From: Aggregatibacter segnis
Lineage (GTDB): Bacteria; Pseudomonadota; Gammaproteobacteria; Enterobacterales; Pasteurellaceae
Direction of reading: 5' to 3'
Assembly: GCF_003130075.1 (NCBI RefSeq)
Contig: NZ_NRCW01000001.1
Coordinates: forward strand, 236,709-300,708
DNA length: 64,000 nt
Of the stretch, positions 39,669-49,119 are shown piece after piece. Numbering within the stretch: the stretch's first letter is position 1; each line of letters opens with the position of its first letter. The translations under genes and the position numbers were made by a program. The notes under the pieces were generated by a model. It had not been told where the DNA came from and ran no database searches. It worked only from the letters and a program-made list of their open reading frames with translations.

Positions 39669-42533
39669 ATGACACAAAAATTCGAAATGGCAGATCGCTT
39701 TGATGCATCTGCAGTAGAACAAGCCCTTTATCAACATTGGGAAGAGAGCGGTTATTTTAAACCGTCTGAAAATGAAAATGCGCCGAGCTATTGCATTGCG
39801 ATTCCGCCACCGAATGTAACAGGTTCGCTACACATGGGGCACGCTTTCCAACAAACCTTAATGGATACCTTAATCCGTTTTAACCGTATGGAAGGGCATA
39901 ACACGTTATGGCAAGCGGGGACAGACCATGCGGGTATTGCGACTCAAATGGTGGTGGAGCGTAAAATCGCCGCAGAAGAAGGTAAAACCCGCCACGATTA
40001 TGGCCGTGAAGTATTCATCAATAAGATTTGGGATTGGAAAGCCTATTCTGGTGGCACAATCAGCCAACAAATGCGCCGTTTAGGCAACTCCATCGACTGG
40101 GAGCGTGAGCGTTTCACCATGGATGAGGGTTTATCTAATGCGGTAAAAGAAGTGTTTGTTCGCTTGCACGAGGAAGGGTTGATTTACCGTGGTAAACGCT
40201 TGGTAAACTGGGATCCAAAACTGCACACCGCAATTTCCGATTTAGAAGTAGAAAACAAAGAGAGCAAAGGTTCCCTTTGGCATTTCCGCTATCCGTTAGC
40301 TAACGGTGCAAAAACGGCAGATGGTAAAGATTATTTAGTGGTGGCAACCACGCGTCCGGAAACCATGTTGGGCGATACGGCGGTGGCGGTGCATCCTGAA
40401 GATGAGCGTTATCAATCTTTAATCGGTAAAACAGTCGTTCTGCCATTGGCTAATCGTGAAATTCCGATTATTGCGGATGAATATGTGGATCGTGAATTCG
40501 GTACGGGTGTGGTGAAAATTACCCCTGCGCACGACTTTAATGACTACGAAGTGGGTAAGCGTCACAGTTTGCCGATGGTCAACGTGTTAACCTTAAATGC
40601 AGATATTCGTGATGAAGCGGAAATTATCGGCACCGATGGCAAACCGCTTAGAGGCTATGAAGCGACTATTCCTACGGATTACCGTGGCTTAGAACGTTTT
40701 GCTGCACGTAAGAAAATCGTGGCAGATTTTGAAGCGCTAGGGTTATTAGACGAAATTAAACCGCATGATTTGAAAGTGCCTTATGGCGACCGTGGTGGTG
40801 TGCCAATCGAGCCGATGCTAACCGACCAATGGTATGTGAGCGTGAAACCGCTTGCTGATGTAGCGATTCAAGCGGTGGAAGACGGTGAAATCCAATTCGT
40901 GCCGAAACAATATGAAAACCTTTACTTCTCTTGGATGCGTGATATTCAAGATTGGTGTATCTCTCGCCAACTTTGGTGGGGCCACCGTATTCCGGCGTGG
41001 TATGACGCAGAAGGCAACGTTTATGTCGCTCGTAACGAAGCAGAAGTGCGGTCAAAATACAGCTTAGATTCTGCGCTGGAACTGAAACAAGATGAAGATG
41101 TGTTAGATACATGGTTCTCATCGGGCTTGTGGACGTTCTCAACTTTAGGCTGGCCGGAGCAAACCAAAGAACTCAAAATGTTCCACCCAACGGATGTGTT
41201 AATTACCGGCTTTGATATCATCTTCTTCTGGGTTGCCCGTATGATTATGTTTACGATGCACTTCGTGAAAGATGAAAACGGCAAACCGCAAGTACCGTTT
41301 AAAACCGTGTACGTAACGGGCTTAATCCGTGATGAGCAAGGCCAAAAAATGTCGAAATCGAAAGGTAATGTGCTTGATCCAATCGATATGATTGACGGCA
41401 TTAGCCTTGAAGATTTACTTGAAAAACGCACCGGCAATATGATGCAACCGCAATTAGCGGAGAAAATCGCGAAAGCAACGCGCAAAGAATTTGCTGAGGG
41501 TATTGCCGCTCACGGCACAGACGCATTGCGCTTCACACTAGCCGCACTGGCTTCAAACGGTCGTGACATCAACTGGGATATGAAACGCCTAGAAGGCTAT
41601 CGCAACTTCTGTAATAAATTGTGGAATGCAAGCCGTTTTGTGCTCACCAATGACAAATTAGATTTAAGCCAAGGTGAAATCGAATTCTCCGTGGCAGACC
41701 GTTGGATTCAATCCGAATTCAATCGCACAGTAGAAACGTTCCGTAGTGCATTAAGCCAATACCGTTTCGACCTTTGTGCCAATGCGATTTATGAATTCAC
41801 TTGGAACCAATTCTGCGACTGGTATTTGGAACTCACCAAACCGGTATTTGCCAACGGCAACGCAGCGCAAATTCGTGCAGCAAGCCAAACTTTGGTTCAT
41901 GTGTTGGAAAAATTATTGCGTTTAGCACACCCGCTCATGCCATTTATTACTGAAGAAATTTGGCAAAAAGTGAAAGGTTTTATGGGTATCACTGCCGACA
42001 GCATCATGTTGCAACCTTTCCCACAAGTGGAGGAAAACGCCTTTGATGCCGAGGCTGAAACCGATATCAATTGGCTCAAAGAAGTGATTGTTGCCGTGCG
42101 TAACATCCGTGCCGAGAGCAATATTGCACCAAGCAAAGGCCTCGATCTGTTATTCCGTAATATTCCAGCCGATGAGCAAAAAATACTGGAAAAACAGACC
42201 GCACTTTTACAAGCCATGGCGAAATTAGATAGCGTCAGCGTGCTTAAAGAAGGCGAACAAGCGCCATTGGCTGTGGCGAAGTTAGTCGGCAACACCGAAA
42301 TCCTCGTGCCGATGGCAGGTTTCATCAACAAAGAAGCCGAGCTTGCCCGTTTAACCAAAGAGATTGAAAAATATCAAAACGAAGTTAAACGCATTGAAAG
42401 CAAACTCAGCAACGAAGCCTTCGTCGCCAAAGCCCCGGAAGCGGTTATCGCCAAAGAACGCGAAAAACAAGCCGAATACCAATCCGGATTAGAAAAAATT
42501 CGTGAACAGTATAAGGCGATTGAGGCGCTTTAA
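39669..42533 (+). CDS. valS: Valyl-tRNA synthetase
   Basis: Class Ia aminoacyl-tRNA synthetase, 954 residues. HIGH-type motif HMGH at residues 55-58 in [20 protein letters not shown] at 560-564, an editing domain between them ([17 protein letters not shown]), and the C-terminal coiled coil ([25 protein letters not shown]) typical of ValS. Two USS copies lie within the gene. Confidence 0.97.
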   Translation: MTQKFEMADRFDASAVEQALYQHWEESGYFKPSENENAPSYCIAIPPPNVTGSLHMGHAFQQTLMDTLIRFNRMEGHNTLWQAGTDHAGIATQMVVERKIAAEEGKTRHDYGREVFINKIWDWKAYSGGTISQQMRRLGNSIDWERERFTMDEGLSNAVKEVFVRLHEEGLIYRGKRLVNWDPKLHTAISDLEVENKESKGSLWHFRYPLANGAKTADGKDYLVVATTRPETMLGDTAVAVHPEDERYQSLIGKTVVLPLANREIPIIADEYVDREFGTGVVKITPAHDFNDYEVGKRHSLPMVNVLTLNADIRDEAEIIGTDGKPLRGYEATIPTDYRGLERFAARKKIVADFEALGLLDEIKPHDLKVPYGDRGGVPIEPMLTDQWYVSVKPLADVAIQAVEDGEIQFVPKQYENLYFSWMRDIQDWCISRQLWWGHRIPAWYDAEGNVYVARNEAEVRSKYSLDSALELKQDEDVLDTWFSSGLWTFSTLGWPEQTKELKMFHPTDVLITGFDIIFFWVARMIMFTMHFVKDENGKPQVPFKTVYVTGLIRDEQGQKMSKSKGNVLDPIDMIDGISLEDLLEKRTGNMMQPQLAEKIAKATRKEFAEGIAAHGTDALRFTLAALASNGRDINWDMKRLEGYRNFCNKLWNASRFVLTNDKLDLSQGEIEFSVADRWIQSEFNRTVETFRSALSQYRFDLCANAIYEFTWNQFCDWYLELTKPVFANGNAAQIRAASQTLVHVLEKLLRLAHPLMPFITEEIWQKVKGFMGITADSIMLQPFPQVEENAFDAEAETDINWLKEVIVAVRNIRAESNIAPSKGLDLLFRNIPADEQKILEKQTALLQAMAKLDSVSVLKEGEQAPLAVAKLVGNTEILVPMAGFINKEAELARLTKEIEKYQNEVKRIESKLSNEAFVAKAPEAVIAKEREKQAEYQSGLEKIREQYKAIEAL

Positions 42534-42543
42534 CGCTAGCTAT

Positions 42544-42571
42544 AAAAAACGTTGGTTTCTCCGACGTTTTT
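42544..42571 (+). terminator. Terminator of valS
   Basis: AAAACGTTGG and CCGACGTTTT form a 10-bp stem with one G-T pair, followed by TTCTTTT. Confidence 0.8.
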
Positions 42572-42585
42572 TCTTTTCAGAAACT

Positions 42586-42615
42586 AAAAGTGCGGTGAAT
42601 TTCTACCGCACTTTT
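42586..42615. terminator. Inverted USS pair between valS and hipA
   Basis: AAAAGTGCGGT-GAATTTCT-ACCGCACTTTT: 11-bp stem, 8-base loop and T residues on the plus strand. The hipA stop codon borders it. Confidence 0.85.
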
Positions 42616-43896
42616 TTAACTTATCTTTTTCATCTGCATTTCTAATCCCATGAAAATAGGCTCGACAATTTCATTAGGCAATCCATGGGTATTTATTTCA
42701 CTGATTCTTGGATATAGTGCACTGATTTCATGCAAAATATCTTCTACGGTTTCCTTTGCCAAACCTGCGAGTTTAGCGGTGTTGAAAATGTGGCGGAGCT
42801 GTATTTTATCCCATAAATAATGTTTATTTTCTCCGTGCCACGCCATTGCCATTTTGACTTTTTGCTTTTGTAGTCCGTTGTGTTTGATGAGCGGATAGGC
42901 GGACATCACGTCATAAAATGGTGTGAGACGATAGCGATTCTCTTGTTCCAAAAATAAACTGAAATTTTTGCCATGGCCGTCAATGGCACAAAGTAGCCAA
43001 AAAACAATTTGCGCTTTAAAAAACTGCTTGCGATCTGCTTGGGCGTTGGATGAACCGTTGAGGAGCGACATAATTTGCAGAATGCTCGGCCCGCCGTCAT
43101 TTTCATATTTTCGTGCAGGAGCGATGTTGAGTGCTTGGCACATATCTTCCTGTGGTAAACGAATTAGCCAACTCCTATTTTCAGACCAACGGCGATCAAA
43201 GCGCTCCACAATCAGCACTTTCATTTCACCGAAATACTGAATTTGACTTCGAGGAACCGACAGATCGAAGGCTTTCATAATATTCAAGCAAAGCCATTCA
43301 TTTTCACAGCTGCCGGAAAGATCAAGTTGCCCTTGTGCCACCATACCAATCGGAAGTTTAAAAATATGGCTGGTCGCGGTGGAATGCAAAGGGCGCTGCC
43401 ATTGATTCTGATAATAAAGCAGCGCTGTTTTTTCCTGAGCTCCGGCTAAAGAAATTCGGAAATCCTCGCTTTCTTCCATGCCGAGAGGAAAAGTGCGGTA
43501 GTTTTTCAGTACGTTTTCCACCTCTTTGTCATTTAGCGGTTCTGCATAAATTTGACGTACCGAGCGGCTTTGCCCCTGATAAAGCTGAATTGCGCCAATA
43601 CAATCCTGTCCAATCGCCGAAAGCAAATCAAATGGCGATTTCGTTGATGTTTGGAAACGTTGTTGAATGCGTGAACGGATCTGTTCGTTGTCTGGGAGGA
43701 GATTATCGAAGAAATTGTAAACGGAATCTCCTCGATAAATTTTGTGCGACAAAGGTAGTGACAATGAAATAGGGCGCGAACGCACAGACTCCAACCATTT
43801 TTCAGCGTATTGAAATTCGGTTGCGCCACTGGTCAGTTTTCGCCATTCACCGACTAACAAGCCATTCATGGCAACGTTTAGAATCGAGTTACTCAT
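42616..43896 (-). CDS. hipA: HipA-family serine/threonine kinase toxin
   Basis: 426 residues from the ATG at 43896, which overlaps the hipB stop (TGATG) and has GAGG seven bases upstream; an ATG six bases earlier is also possible. In E. coli HipA phosphorylates GltX and causes persistence. Present here: the autophosphorylation site S149 in DFRISLAGAQEKTALL, the catalytic D306 in IDGHGKNFS with N309-311 region, D329 in TPFYDVMSAYP, VERFDRRW and LPQEDMCQ. All key residues are intact, so the toxin is probably active. Confidence 0.93.
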   Translation of the reverse strand: MSNSILNVAMNGLLVGEWRKLTSGATEFQYAEKWLESVRSRPISLSLPLSHKIYRGDSVYNFFDNLLPDNEQIRSRIQQRFQTSTKSPFDLLSAIGQDCIGAIQLYQGQSRSVRQIYAEPLNDKEVENVLKNYRTFPLGMEESEDFRISLAGAQEKTALLYYQNQWQRPLHSTATSHIFKLPIGMVAQGQLDLSGSCENEWLCLNIMKAFDLSVPRSQIQYFGEMKVLIVERFDRRWSENRSWLIRLPQEDMCQALNIAPARKYENDGGPSILQIMSLLNGSSNAQADRKQFFKAQIVFWLLCAIDGHGKNFSLFLEQENRYRLTPFYDVMSAYPLIKHNGLQKQKVKMAMAWHGENKHYLWDKIQLRHIFNTAKLAGLAKETVEDILHEISALYPRISEINTHGLPNEIVEPIFMGLEMQMKKIS

Positions 43897-44174
43897 CACC
43901 ATGCCTCATCGTCATCGTATGTTGCTGTTGGTTCTTTAATTGACAGGGCAGTATCAGATGATTTTTTGCGAGGTTGTACAATAAGCTCTAGCTCTAATCC
44001 TGCCAAAATCTTAAACAGCGTTTCTAATTTAGTACGCTCCGGCTCATTCTCAAACGCTGAAATTCTAGCTTGGGTAGTTCCGGCGAGTTTAGCAACATCG
44101 GTTTGTGAGAGCTCGCCTTGATAGCGAAATTCCCGAATGACATGAGAAAGCATTATTGCGGTGGTAATAACCAT
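43896..44174 (-). CDS. hipB: HipB-family antitoxin, helix-turn-helix repressor
   Basis: 92 residues. Xre-type helix-turn-helix (YQGELSQTDVAKLAGTTQARISAFENEPERTKLETLFKILAGLELELIV), then a flexible tail ending in Asp-Asp-Glu-Ala-Trp; E. coli HipB also ends in tryptophan, which packs into HipA and marks the protein for degradation. It overlaps hipA translationally and is preceded by four operator-like palindromes, so it should repress its own operon. Confidence 0.93.
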   Translation of the reverse strand: MVITTAIMLSHVIREFRYQGELSQTDVAKLAGTTQARISAFENEPERTKLETLFKILAGLELELIVQPRKKSSDTALSIKEPTATYDDDEAW

Positions 44175-44184
44175 TTTTACTCCT

Positions 44185-44286
44185 TATACGGCATAGCGTA
44201 TAGAATTCACTTTATACTTTATGGAGTATAAATTTGATTTTATATCTTGTAAAGTATAAATTATGTTTTATATCTTATGAGATATA
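44185..44286 (-). promoter_or_regulatory. Four phased HipB operators
   Basis: Four 18-bp palindromes of the form TATAY-N8-RTATA: 44185-44202 (TATAC/GTATA), 44213-44230 (TATAC/GTATA), 44241-44258 (TATAT/GTATA) and 44269-44286 (TATAT/ATATA). Their centres are exactly 28 bases apart. The E. coli hip operator is TATCC-N8-GGATA. The first operator begins next to the hipB Shine-Dalgarno sequence. Confidence 0.85.
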
Positions 44287-44328
44287 AATTATAAAATGAT
44301 TAAAATTTCCACCGCACTTTTTTCTCAG

Positions 44329-45384
44329 CTATTTTTCTCCTTTTACCGTTTCAACCCAGCGCTCAATTAAGCGTTTGCTTTCAGCATCGGAACCAAAACG
44401 GATAAAATCAATATCCAATAATTTTAATTTGCTTGGATCGCTGGCTTTTGGGGAGGCTTTTGCATGAATATTAGCAGGGATTTGGTAAGAGTCAGATTCG
44501 CGCCATGGGATTTCTTGCGCTTCGGTGTCGAGAACGAAGTCTACGAAGTGTTTGGCATTTTCTAGATTACGTGCGCCTTTGATAATGCTTACCGACCCTA
44601 ACGTGTAGCCCACGCCTTCACAAGGTAAAATGCCTTTTACCGGTGCGCCCTTGCCTTTTTCACGTACATAGCCGTGCATAAAGGCAATATCAACGCCCAC
44701 TTCACCGGTCGCTAAGTTGCCGGTGGCTAAGCCACTTTTGGAATATTGGGCCACGTTCGCATTGAGTTTTTTCAAGTAATCAAACGCTTTTTCTTCGCCC
44801 CAAAGCTGCACTAATGTCGTCAGAAAAGAATAGCCCGTGCCGGATACGCGAGGATCGGCATATTGAATTTGATTTTTGAATTCCGGTTTAAGTAAATCGG
44901 CAAAGCATTTTGGTTCCGGAATATTGAGCTGTTTTAATTTTTCCGTATTTACGCCAATGGCGACTTCCATTAAATAGATGATTGATGTGTAATCGCCTCG
45001 TTCATCCATTAATTTCTTAAATTGCGGCATGATGTTTTTTTGTAACGGAGAACGATAGGTTGCGAGCAAACCTTGATCGGCGGCTTGTAAGTGTGGTTCA
45101 AATGTGCCGCCAAACCATACATCTGCTTGTGGATTTTCTTTTTCTGCTTTGATTTTACCGAGTACGGTGCCAGTGCTGTTTCGTACAAATTGGGCATCAA
45201 CGTTGTATTTTTCGGCAAAGCGTTTCGTGACTTTTTCACAGGTGACATTTTGTACGCTGCAATAAATGGTCAGCTTGCCTTCCGCTTGGGCGTTGTGTGT
45301 GTAAAACAACATTGGAAGTAAGAAAAGTGCGGTTGTTTTTAAGGATGTTTTTAGTGGTGAATAATTTTTAGAAAGCTTGGTCAT
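44329..45384 (-). CDS. AfuA-family periplasmic binding protein under TPP control
   Basis: 351 residues from the ATG at 45384 (AAGGA upstream); a frame extension to 45459 would start near the riboswitch and spoil the signal peptide. Signal sequence TSLKTTALFLLPMLFYTHNAQA, then EGKLTIYCSVQNVTCEKV. It shares with the two afuA products ADVWFGGTFEPHLQAA, DPRVSGTGYSFLTTLVQLWGEEKAFDYLKKLN, YSKSG and LPCEGVGYTLGSVSIIKGARNLENAKHFVDF. No permease or ATPase is adjacent. The TPP riboswitch upstream suggests a thiamine-related, perhaps phosphorylated, ligand. Confidence 0.85.
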   Translation of the reverse strand: MTKLSKNYSPLKTSLKTTALFLLPMLFYTHNAQAEGKLTIYCSVQNVTCEKVTKRFAEKYNVDAQFVRNSTGTVLGKIKAEKENPQADVWFGGTFEPHLQAADQGLLATYRSPLQKNIMPQFKKLMDERGDYTSIIYLMEVAIGVNTEKLKQLNIPEPKCFADLLKPEFKNQIQYADPRVSGTGYSFLTTLVQLWGEEKAFDYLKKLNANVAQYSKSGLATGNLATGEVGVDIAFMHGYVREKGKGAPVKGILPCEGVGYTLGSVSIIKGARNLENAKHFVDFVLDTEAQEIPWRESDSYQIPANIHAKASPKASDPSKLKLLDIDFIRFGSDAESKRLIERWVETVKGEK

Positions 45385-45475
45385 TGATTTAATCCTTGGT
45401 GAGATTGAAAAACAAAACCAGCTAACAACTAAACGGGGAAATAGGCTGAAAGAAGCCATGGAAGCAGAGTGAAGT

Positions 45476-45567
45476 GCATTAGTTTCCTACGTCAGTGCTA
45501 ACTGTATCAGGTTCACGGGTATTTCTCAGCTCCGTTATTTAAGCCAATGGAGCACCCCGACTAACGC
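45476..45567 (-). promoter_or_regulatory. TPP riboswitch (THI element)
   Basis: Minus strand contains the conserved TPP aptamer blocks in order: CGGGGTGC, GCTGAGA, TACCC, GTGAACCTGAT, then GTTAGCACTGACGTAGGAAA. P1 is an 8-bp helix between GCGTTAGT (45567-45560) and ACTAATGC (45483-45476). Downstream, TTAGTT can pair with the AACTAA of the P1 3' strand and a weak stem precedes TTTTGTTTTT, a possible expression platform. It lies about 90 bases before the AfuA-family start codon. Confidence 0.93.
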
Positions 45568-45636
45568 GCATTACTATAGGTGTTTGTTATTGATTTGTAA
45601 ATAAAAGTGAAAAATATTTATTTTTTAGACCGCACT

Positions 45637-47151
45637 TTAGCTGCGGCTTCCAAAAGGTGGTTTGGCAAACCAGACCAAAATAAATAACACCAAAAACAGC
45701 ACGGCGGATAACCAGAAAATCTCGTTGGCGCCGAGGATAAAACCTTGCGATGTAATGTTACGAGCAAGCAGGGAAGAGGTTTGTTCTTCGCCCATGCCAA
45801 AACGCTCCATCATCTGGTAGTACTGTTGTGCAGTAGGGTTATACGGCGTAATGGCTTCAGTCAGCTGTGAGTGGTGAACGGCTTCACGGTTATACCACAA
45901 GAATGTAGTAAGGGAAGTACCGATGGAGCCGGCAAGGGTACGCAAAAAGTTAAACAAGCTTGAGGCGGATGCCATTTTGTGTGCCGGTAAATCGGACAGC
46001 GTAATAGTCGTAAGTGGCATGAAAAAACAGGCGACGGCTAACCCTTGCACCATTTGTGGCAGTGCTACATCGGCAAAACTCATTCCTGGTTCAAAGGTAA
46101 CGGCGCGCCAATAAAAGGTAATGGCATAGACCACAAAGCTGACGGTGACCAAAATACGCATATCGATTTTATGGCCAAATTTTCCGATAAGAGGCGATAA
46201 CAAAATAGGAAAGAGCCCTACGGGGGCGGATGCTAAACCTGCCCAAGTGGCGGTGTAACCAAAAACCTGTTGCAACAACAAGGGAATTAATACGACGGAG
46301 CCGAGGTAAATTAAAAATGCCAAGCTGGTGGATAAACAGCCCACAGTGAAATTGCGTTTCTTGAATAGGGAAATATCTACTACCGGGTTGTCGTCTGTCA
46401 GTTCCCAAATGACAAGCGCGGTTAAGGTTACGGCGGAAATGACAGCAAGGATAATGATTTCAGTGGAGTTGAACCAATCTTGTTCACGCCCTTGATCTAG
46501 CATTAATTGCAAGCAGCCTACACCCAAAACCAATAAGACTAATCCCACCGTATCAATCGGTTGGTGCTGAATTTTACTTTCTCGTGGCATTAATATTTTC
46601 CAACTGGTACTGATAATGAACAGTCCAACGGGCACATTAATAAAGAAGATCCACCCCCAATGTAAATTATCACTGATCCAACCACCGAGAATGGGACCGA
46701 AAATCGGTGCAACTACTATGGTCATTGCCCAAAATGCCAATGCCATGCCCCGTTTTTCCGGAGGATAGTTATTGAGTAGTAAACTCTGAGACAGCGGAAT
46801 AATCGGGCCTGCCGCTAATCCTTGGAAAATACGGCACAGAATCAACATTTCCAAGTTATGGGAAATGCCGCATAACCAAGAGGCTAAAACAAAAAGTGCG
46901 GTGGAAATGAGGAATAATTTTACTTCCCCGAAACGTTTGGCAAGCCAGCCGGTAATGGGAATAGAAATGGCATTGGCGACGCCGAAAGAGGTAATCACCC
47001 AAGTACCTTGGCTGAACGATGCGCCGAGATCGCCCGAAATCGTGGGGATCGCCACGTTTGCAATGGTGGAATCCAATACTTGCATGAACGTGGCAAGAGA
47101 CAGCGCTAACGTAATGATGCCAAGGGCAGCACCTTCAATGGGTTTTTGCAT
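45637..47151 (-). CDS. emrB: Multidrug efflux permease EmrB
   Basis: DHA2-family MFS exporter, 504 residues from the ATG at 47151, with fourteen predicted membrane segments. MQVLDSTIANVAIPTISGDLG (motif D1), CRIFQGLAAGPIIPLSQSLLL and APIFGPILGGWISDNLHWGWIFFINVPVG are characteristic. In E. coli EmrB works with the periplasmic adaptor EmrA and TolC to expel hydrophobic toxins. Located directly after emrA. Confidence 0.93.
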   Translation of the reverse strand: MQKPIEGAALGIITLALSLATFMQVLDSTIANVAIPTISGDLGASFSQGTWVITSFGVANAISIPITGWLAKRFGEVKLFLISTALFVLASWLCGISHNLEMLILCRIFQGLAAGPIIPLSQSLLLNNYPPEKRGMALAFWAMTIVVAPIFGPILGGWISDNLHWGWIFFINVPVGLFIISTSWKILMPRESKIQHQPIDTVGLVLLVLGVGCLQLMLDQGREQDWFNSTEIIILAVISAVTLTALVIWELTDDNPVVDISLFKKRNFTVGCLSTSLAFLIYLGSVVLIPLLLQQVFGYTATWAGLASAPVGLFPILLSPLIGKFGHKIDMRILVTVSFVVYAITFYWRAVTFEPGMSFADVALPQMVQGLAVACFFMPLTTITLSDLPAHKMASASSLFNFLRTLAGSIGTSLTTFLWYNREAVHHSQLTEAITPYNPTAQQYYQMMERFGMGEEQTSSLLARNITSQGFILGANEIFWLSAVLFLVLFILVWFAKPPFGSRS

Positions 47152-47163
47152 GATGGGCAAGCC

Positions 47164-48324
47164 TTAGTTTGTGTTGTCGCGAATAATTTTTTCGATGAGA
47201 TTTTCCACCGCACTTTGATCATAATTCAACGTATTCGTGGAATAGAGCGGCGCAGTACGTTTTTGTTGCGACAACATTTCACCGTTGGTATCTGAAATAT
47301 TCACTTCAACTAAGGTAGATAAGCCAATACGCAACGGGTAGCGAGCGGTTTGTTGTGCATCTAGGCTAATACGGACAGGCACGCGTTGCACCACTTTGAT
47401 CCAGTTACCGGTGGCATTTTGGGCAGGGAGCAAAGAAAATGCGCTGCCGGTGCCCATTTCGATGCCTTCTACTTTGCCGTCAAATTTCACGTCATGACCG
47501 TATAAATCAAAGGATAATTTCACCGGTTGACCGATGCGCATGTCTTTTAATTGCGTTTCCTTGAAATTGGCATCTACCCACATTTGTTCGTTGGAAACAA
47601 TCGCCATCAGCGCGCTACCCACGGCAACTTTTTGTCCCACTTGTGTGCTTCGGCGCGCCACATAGCCATCGACCGGGCTAGTGATTTTGGTGCGTTGTAA
47701 ATTGAGCCACGCCTGTTTTACGGAACTGATGGCTTTTTGAATTTCCGGCTGTTCTTTCAGCGGCACATTCATTAATAAAGATTTATTAGCAGCAAGTTGG
47801 TTTTTAACCGCTTTTAAGTTGGCCTCCGCTGTCATTACAGCTTCTCTTGCGTGTTGTAGTGATTCTTTATCAATCGCTCCGCTTTTTCCTAACTGTTCAC
47901 GGCGCGCTAAATCGCCTTGGGCTTTCGTCAACGCCGTTTGGTTGGCTTGAACCGTTGCTTCCAGTTGTTTCACGGTGTAGCCGAGTTGCGAAATTTGGCG
48001 TACTGCACTTGCTAAGGTATTTTGTGCTTGGTTAAAACTCAGTTGATAATCCGTGTCATCCAATTCAAGTAACACATCTCCGGCATGCACAAAATCCATG
48101 TTTTCTGCATTAATTTGTCGTACGTTTCCGGCAATTTGCGAAGAAATCATCACCTGATTGCCGCTCACATAAGCGTCTTCTGTGGTTTGATAATTTTTAA
48201 TAAAAAAGAACCAATATAATCCGGTGAGAACGGTGATAAGGATGAGGATAAAAAAGAAAATACTTAACGCTTTTTTACGTGTATTTTTGGGGTTGGAAAC
48301 CGTTGGTTTACTTACTTCTGTCAT
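47164..48324 (-). CDS. emrA: Multidrug efflux adaptor EmrA
   Basis: Membrane fusion protein, 386 residues. One N-terminal membrane helix (KALSIFFFILILITVLTGLYWFFF), a biotinyl-lipoyl-like half-motif (TTEDAYVSGNQVMISSQIAGNV), a long coiled-coil hairpin (about residues 95-205) and the second half-motif (KITSPVDGYVARRSTQVGQKVAVG). It precedes emrB by 12 bases. Divergent from dps, sharing a 191-base promoter region in which no repressor site was recognised. Confidence 0.93.
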   Translation of the reverse strand: MTEVSKPTVSNPKNTRKKALSIFFFILILITVLTGLYWFFFIKNYQTTEDAYVSGNQVMISSQIAGNVRQINAENMDFVHAGDVLLELDDTDYQLSFNQAQNTLASAVRQISQLGYTVKQLEATVQANQTALTKAQGDLARREQLGKSGAIDKESLQHAREAVMTAEANLKAVKNQLAANKSLLMNVPLKEQPEIQKAISSVKQAWLNLQRTKITSPVDGYVARRSTQVGQKVAVGSALMAIVSNEQMWVDANFKETQLKDMRIGQPVKLSFDLYGHDVKFDGKVEGIEMGTGSAFSLLPAQNATGNWIKVVQRVPVRISLDAQQTARYPLRIGLSTLVEVNISDTNGEMLSQQKRTAPLYSTNTLNYDQSAVENLIEKIIRDNTN

Positions 48325-48515
48325 TTATGTTCCTTTTTTAATAGATTTTGTAAATTGTTTTTTATTATTCAATTTTTATTATCTATCAATTCTATTCGGT
48401 GTAACAATTAGCGCTATTATGTGCTTTTTTCTATACTTACGCCAACAAAAACGAACGATTTTGGTTTTATATCGTTCATCTTTTTATAAATTAACAAAGT
48501 ATAGGAGAATACATT

Positions 48516-48998
48516 ATGTCAAAAACAATGATTGGTTTAGATACCGCAAAATCTGAAGTCTTAGCTGCAAAATTAAATGAATTATTAGCCACTTACCAAG
48601 TGTTTTATACCAATGTACGTGGTTATCACTGGAATATTAAAGACGTGAACTTCTTTGAATTACACGCAAAATTTGAAGAAATTTATACTGATCTTGTTGA
48701 AAAAGTGGATGAAGTCGCAGAGCGTATTTTGACCTTGGGCTACACACCAAACAATGCGTTCAGCCAATATTTAAGCCATTCCCGTATTAAAGAAGAAATT
48801 GCAGTGAGCAGTGCGGCGGCCTGTTTAAGAGGTACTTTAGAAGGTTTCAAAGTCTTGTTGATCCAACAACGTGAAATTCTTGCTTTTGCTGCGGATGCTG
48901 ATGACGAAGGCACCGCTTCACAAATGAGTGATTACATTAAAGAGCAAGAAAAATTAGTTTGGATGTTCCAAGCTGCTTGCCAAACTTGTGCAAACTAA
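48516..48998 (+). CDS. dps: Dps-family DNA-binding ferritin-like protein
   Basis: 160 residues. Dodecameric mini-ferritins of this family oxidise ferrous iron with peroxide and protect DNA. The ferroxidase pattern at the dimer interface is visible: YHWNIKDVNFFELHAKFEEIYTDLVEKVDEVAERI (His, Asp and Glu ligands). The short N-terminal tail has few lysines, so DNA binding may be weaker than in E. coli Dps. AGGAG precedes the ATG; a terminator follows. Confidence 0.92.
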   Translation: MSKTMIGLDTAKSEVLAAKLNELLATYQVFYTNVRGYHWNIKDVNFFELHAKFEEIYTDLVEKVDEVAERILTLGYTPNNAFSQYLSHSRIKEEIAVSSAAACLRGTLEGFKVLLIQQREILAFAADADDEGTASQMSDYIKEQEKLVWMFQAACQTCAN

Positions 48999-49019
48999 AA
49001 CATCGCCTGCATAAAAGAA

Positions 49020-49056
49020 AATCCTGCTTAAGCTTGATGTTTAAGCAGGATTTTTT
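49020..49056 (+). terminator. Terminator of dps
   Basis: AATCCTGCTTAA and TTAAGCAGGATT form a 12-bp stem followed by six T residues. Confidence 0.92.
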
Positions 49057-49061
49057 ATAGT

Positions 49062-49117
49062 AAGTGCGGTGGTTTTTTATGGTGTTTTATAAAACATCTG
49101 TAAAACCTACCGCACTT
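49062..49117 (-). terminator. Inverted USS pair downstream of rnb
   Basis: AAGTGCGGT and ACCGCACTT flank 38 bases that include a second inverted repeat (TTTTAT/ATAAAA). On the minus strand it follows the rnb stop codon. Confidence 0.55.
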
Positions 49118-49119
49118 TT

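Noticed and set aside
40756..42358. Long minus-strand frames inside valS and similar opposite-strand frames elsewhere
   Set aside because: They overlap strongly conserved genes, lack ribosome-binding sites and encode no recognisable domains.
45385..45459. 25-residue N-terminal extension of the TPP-controlled AfuA paralog
   Set aside because: The start at 45384 has a good AAGGA site and gives a normal signal peptide; the extension reaches toward the riboswitch and has no ribosome-binding site.
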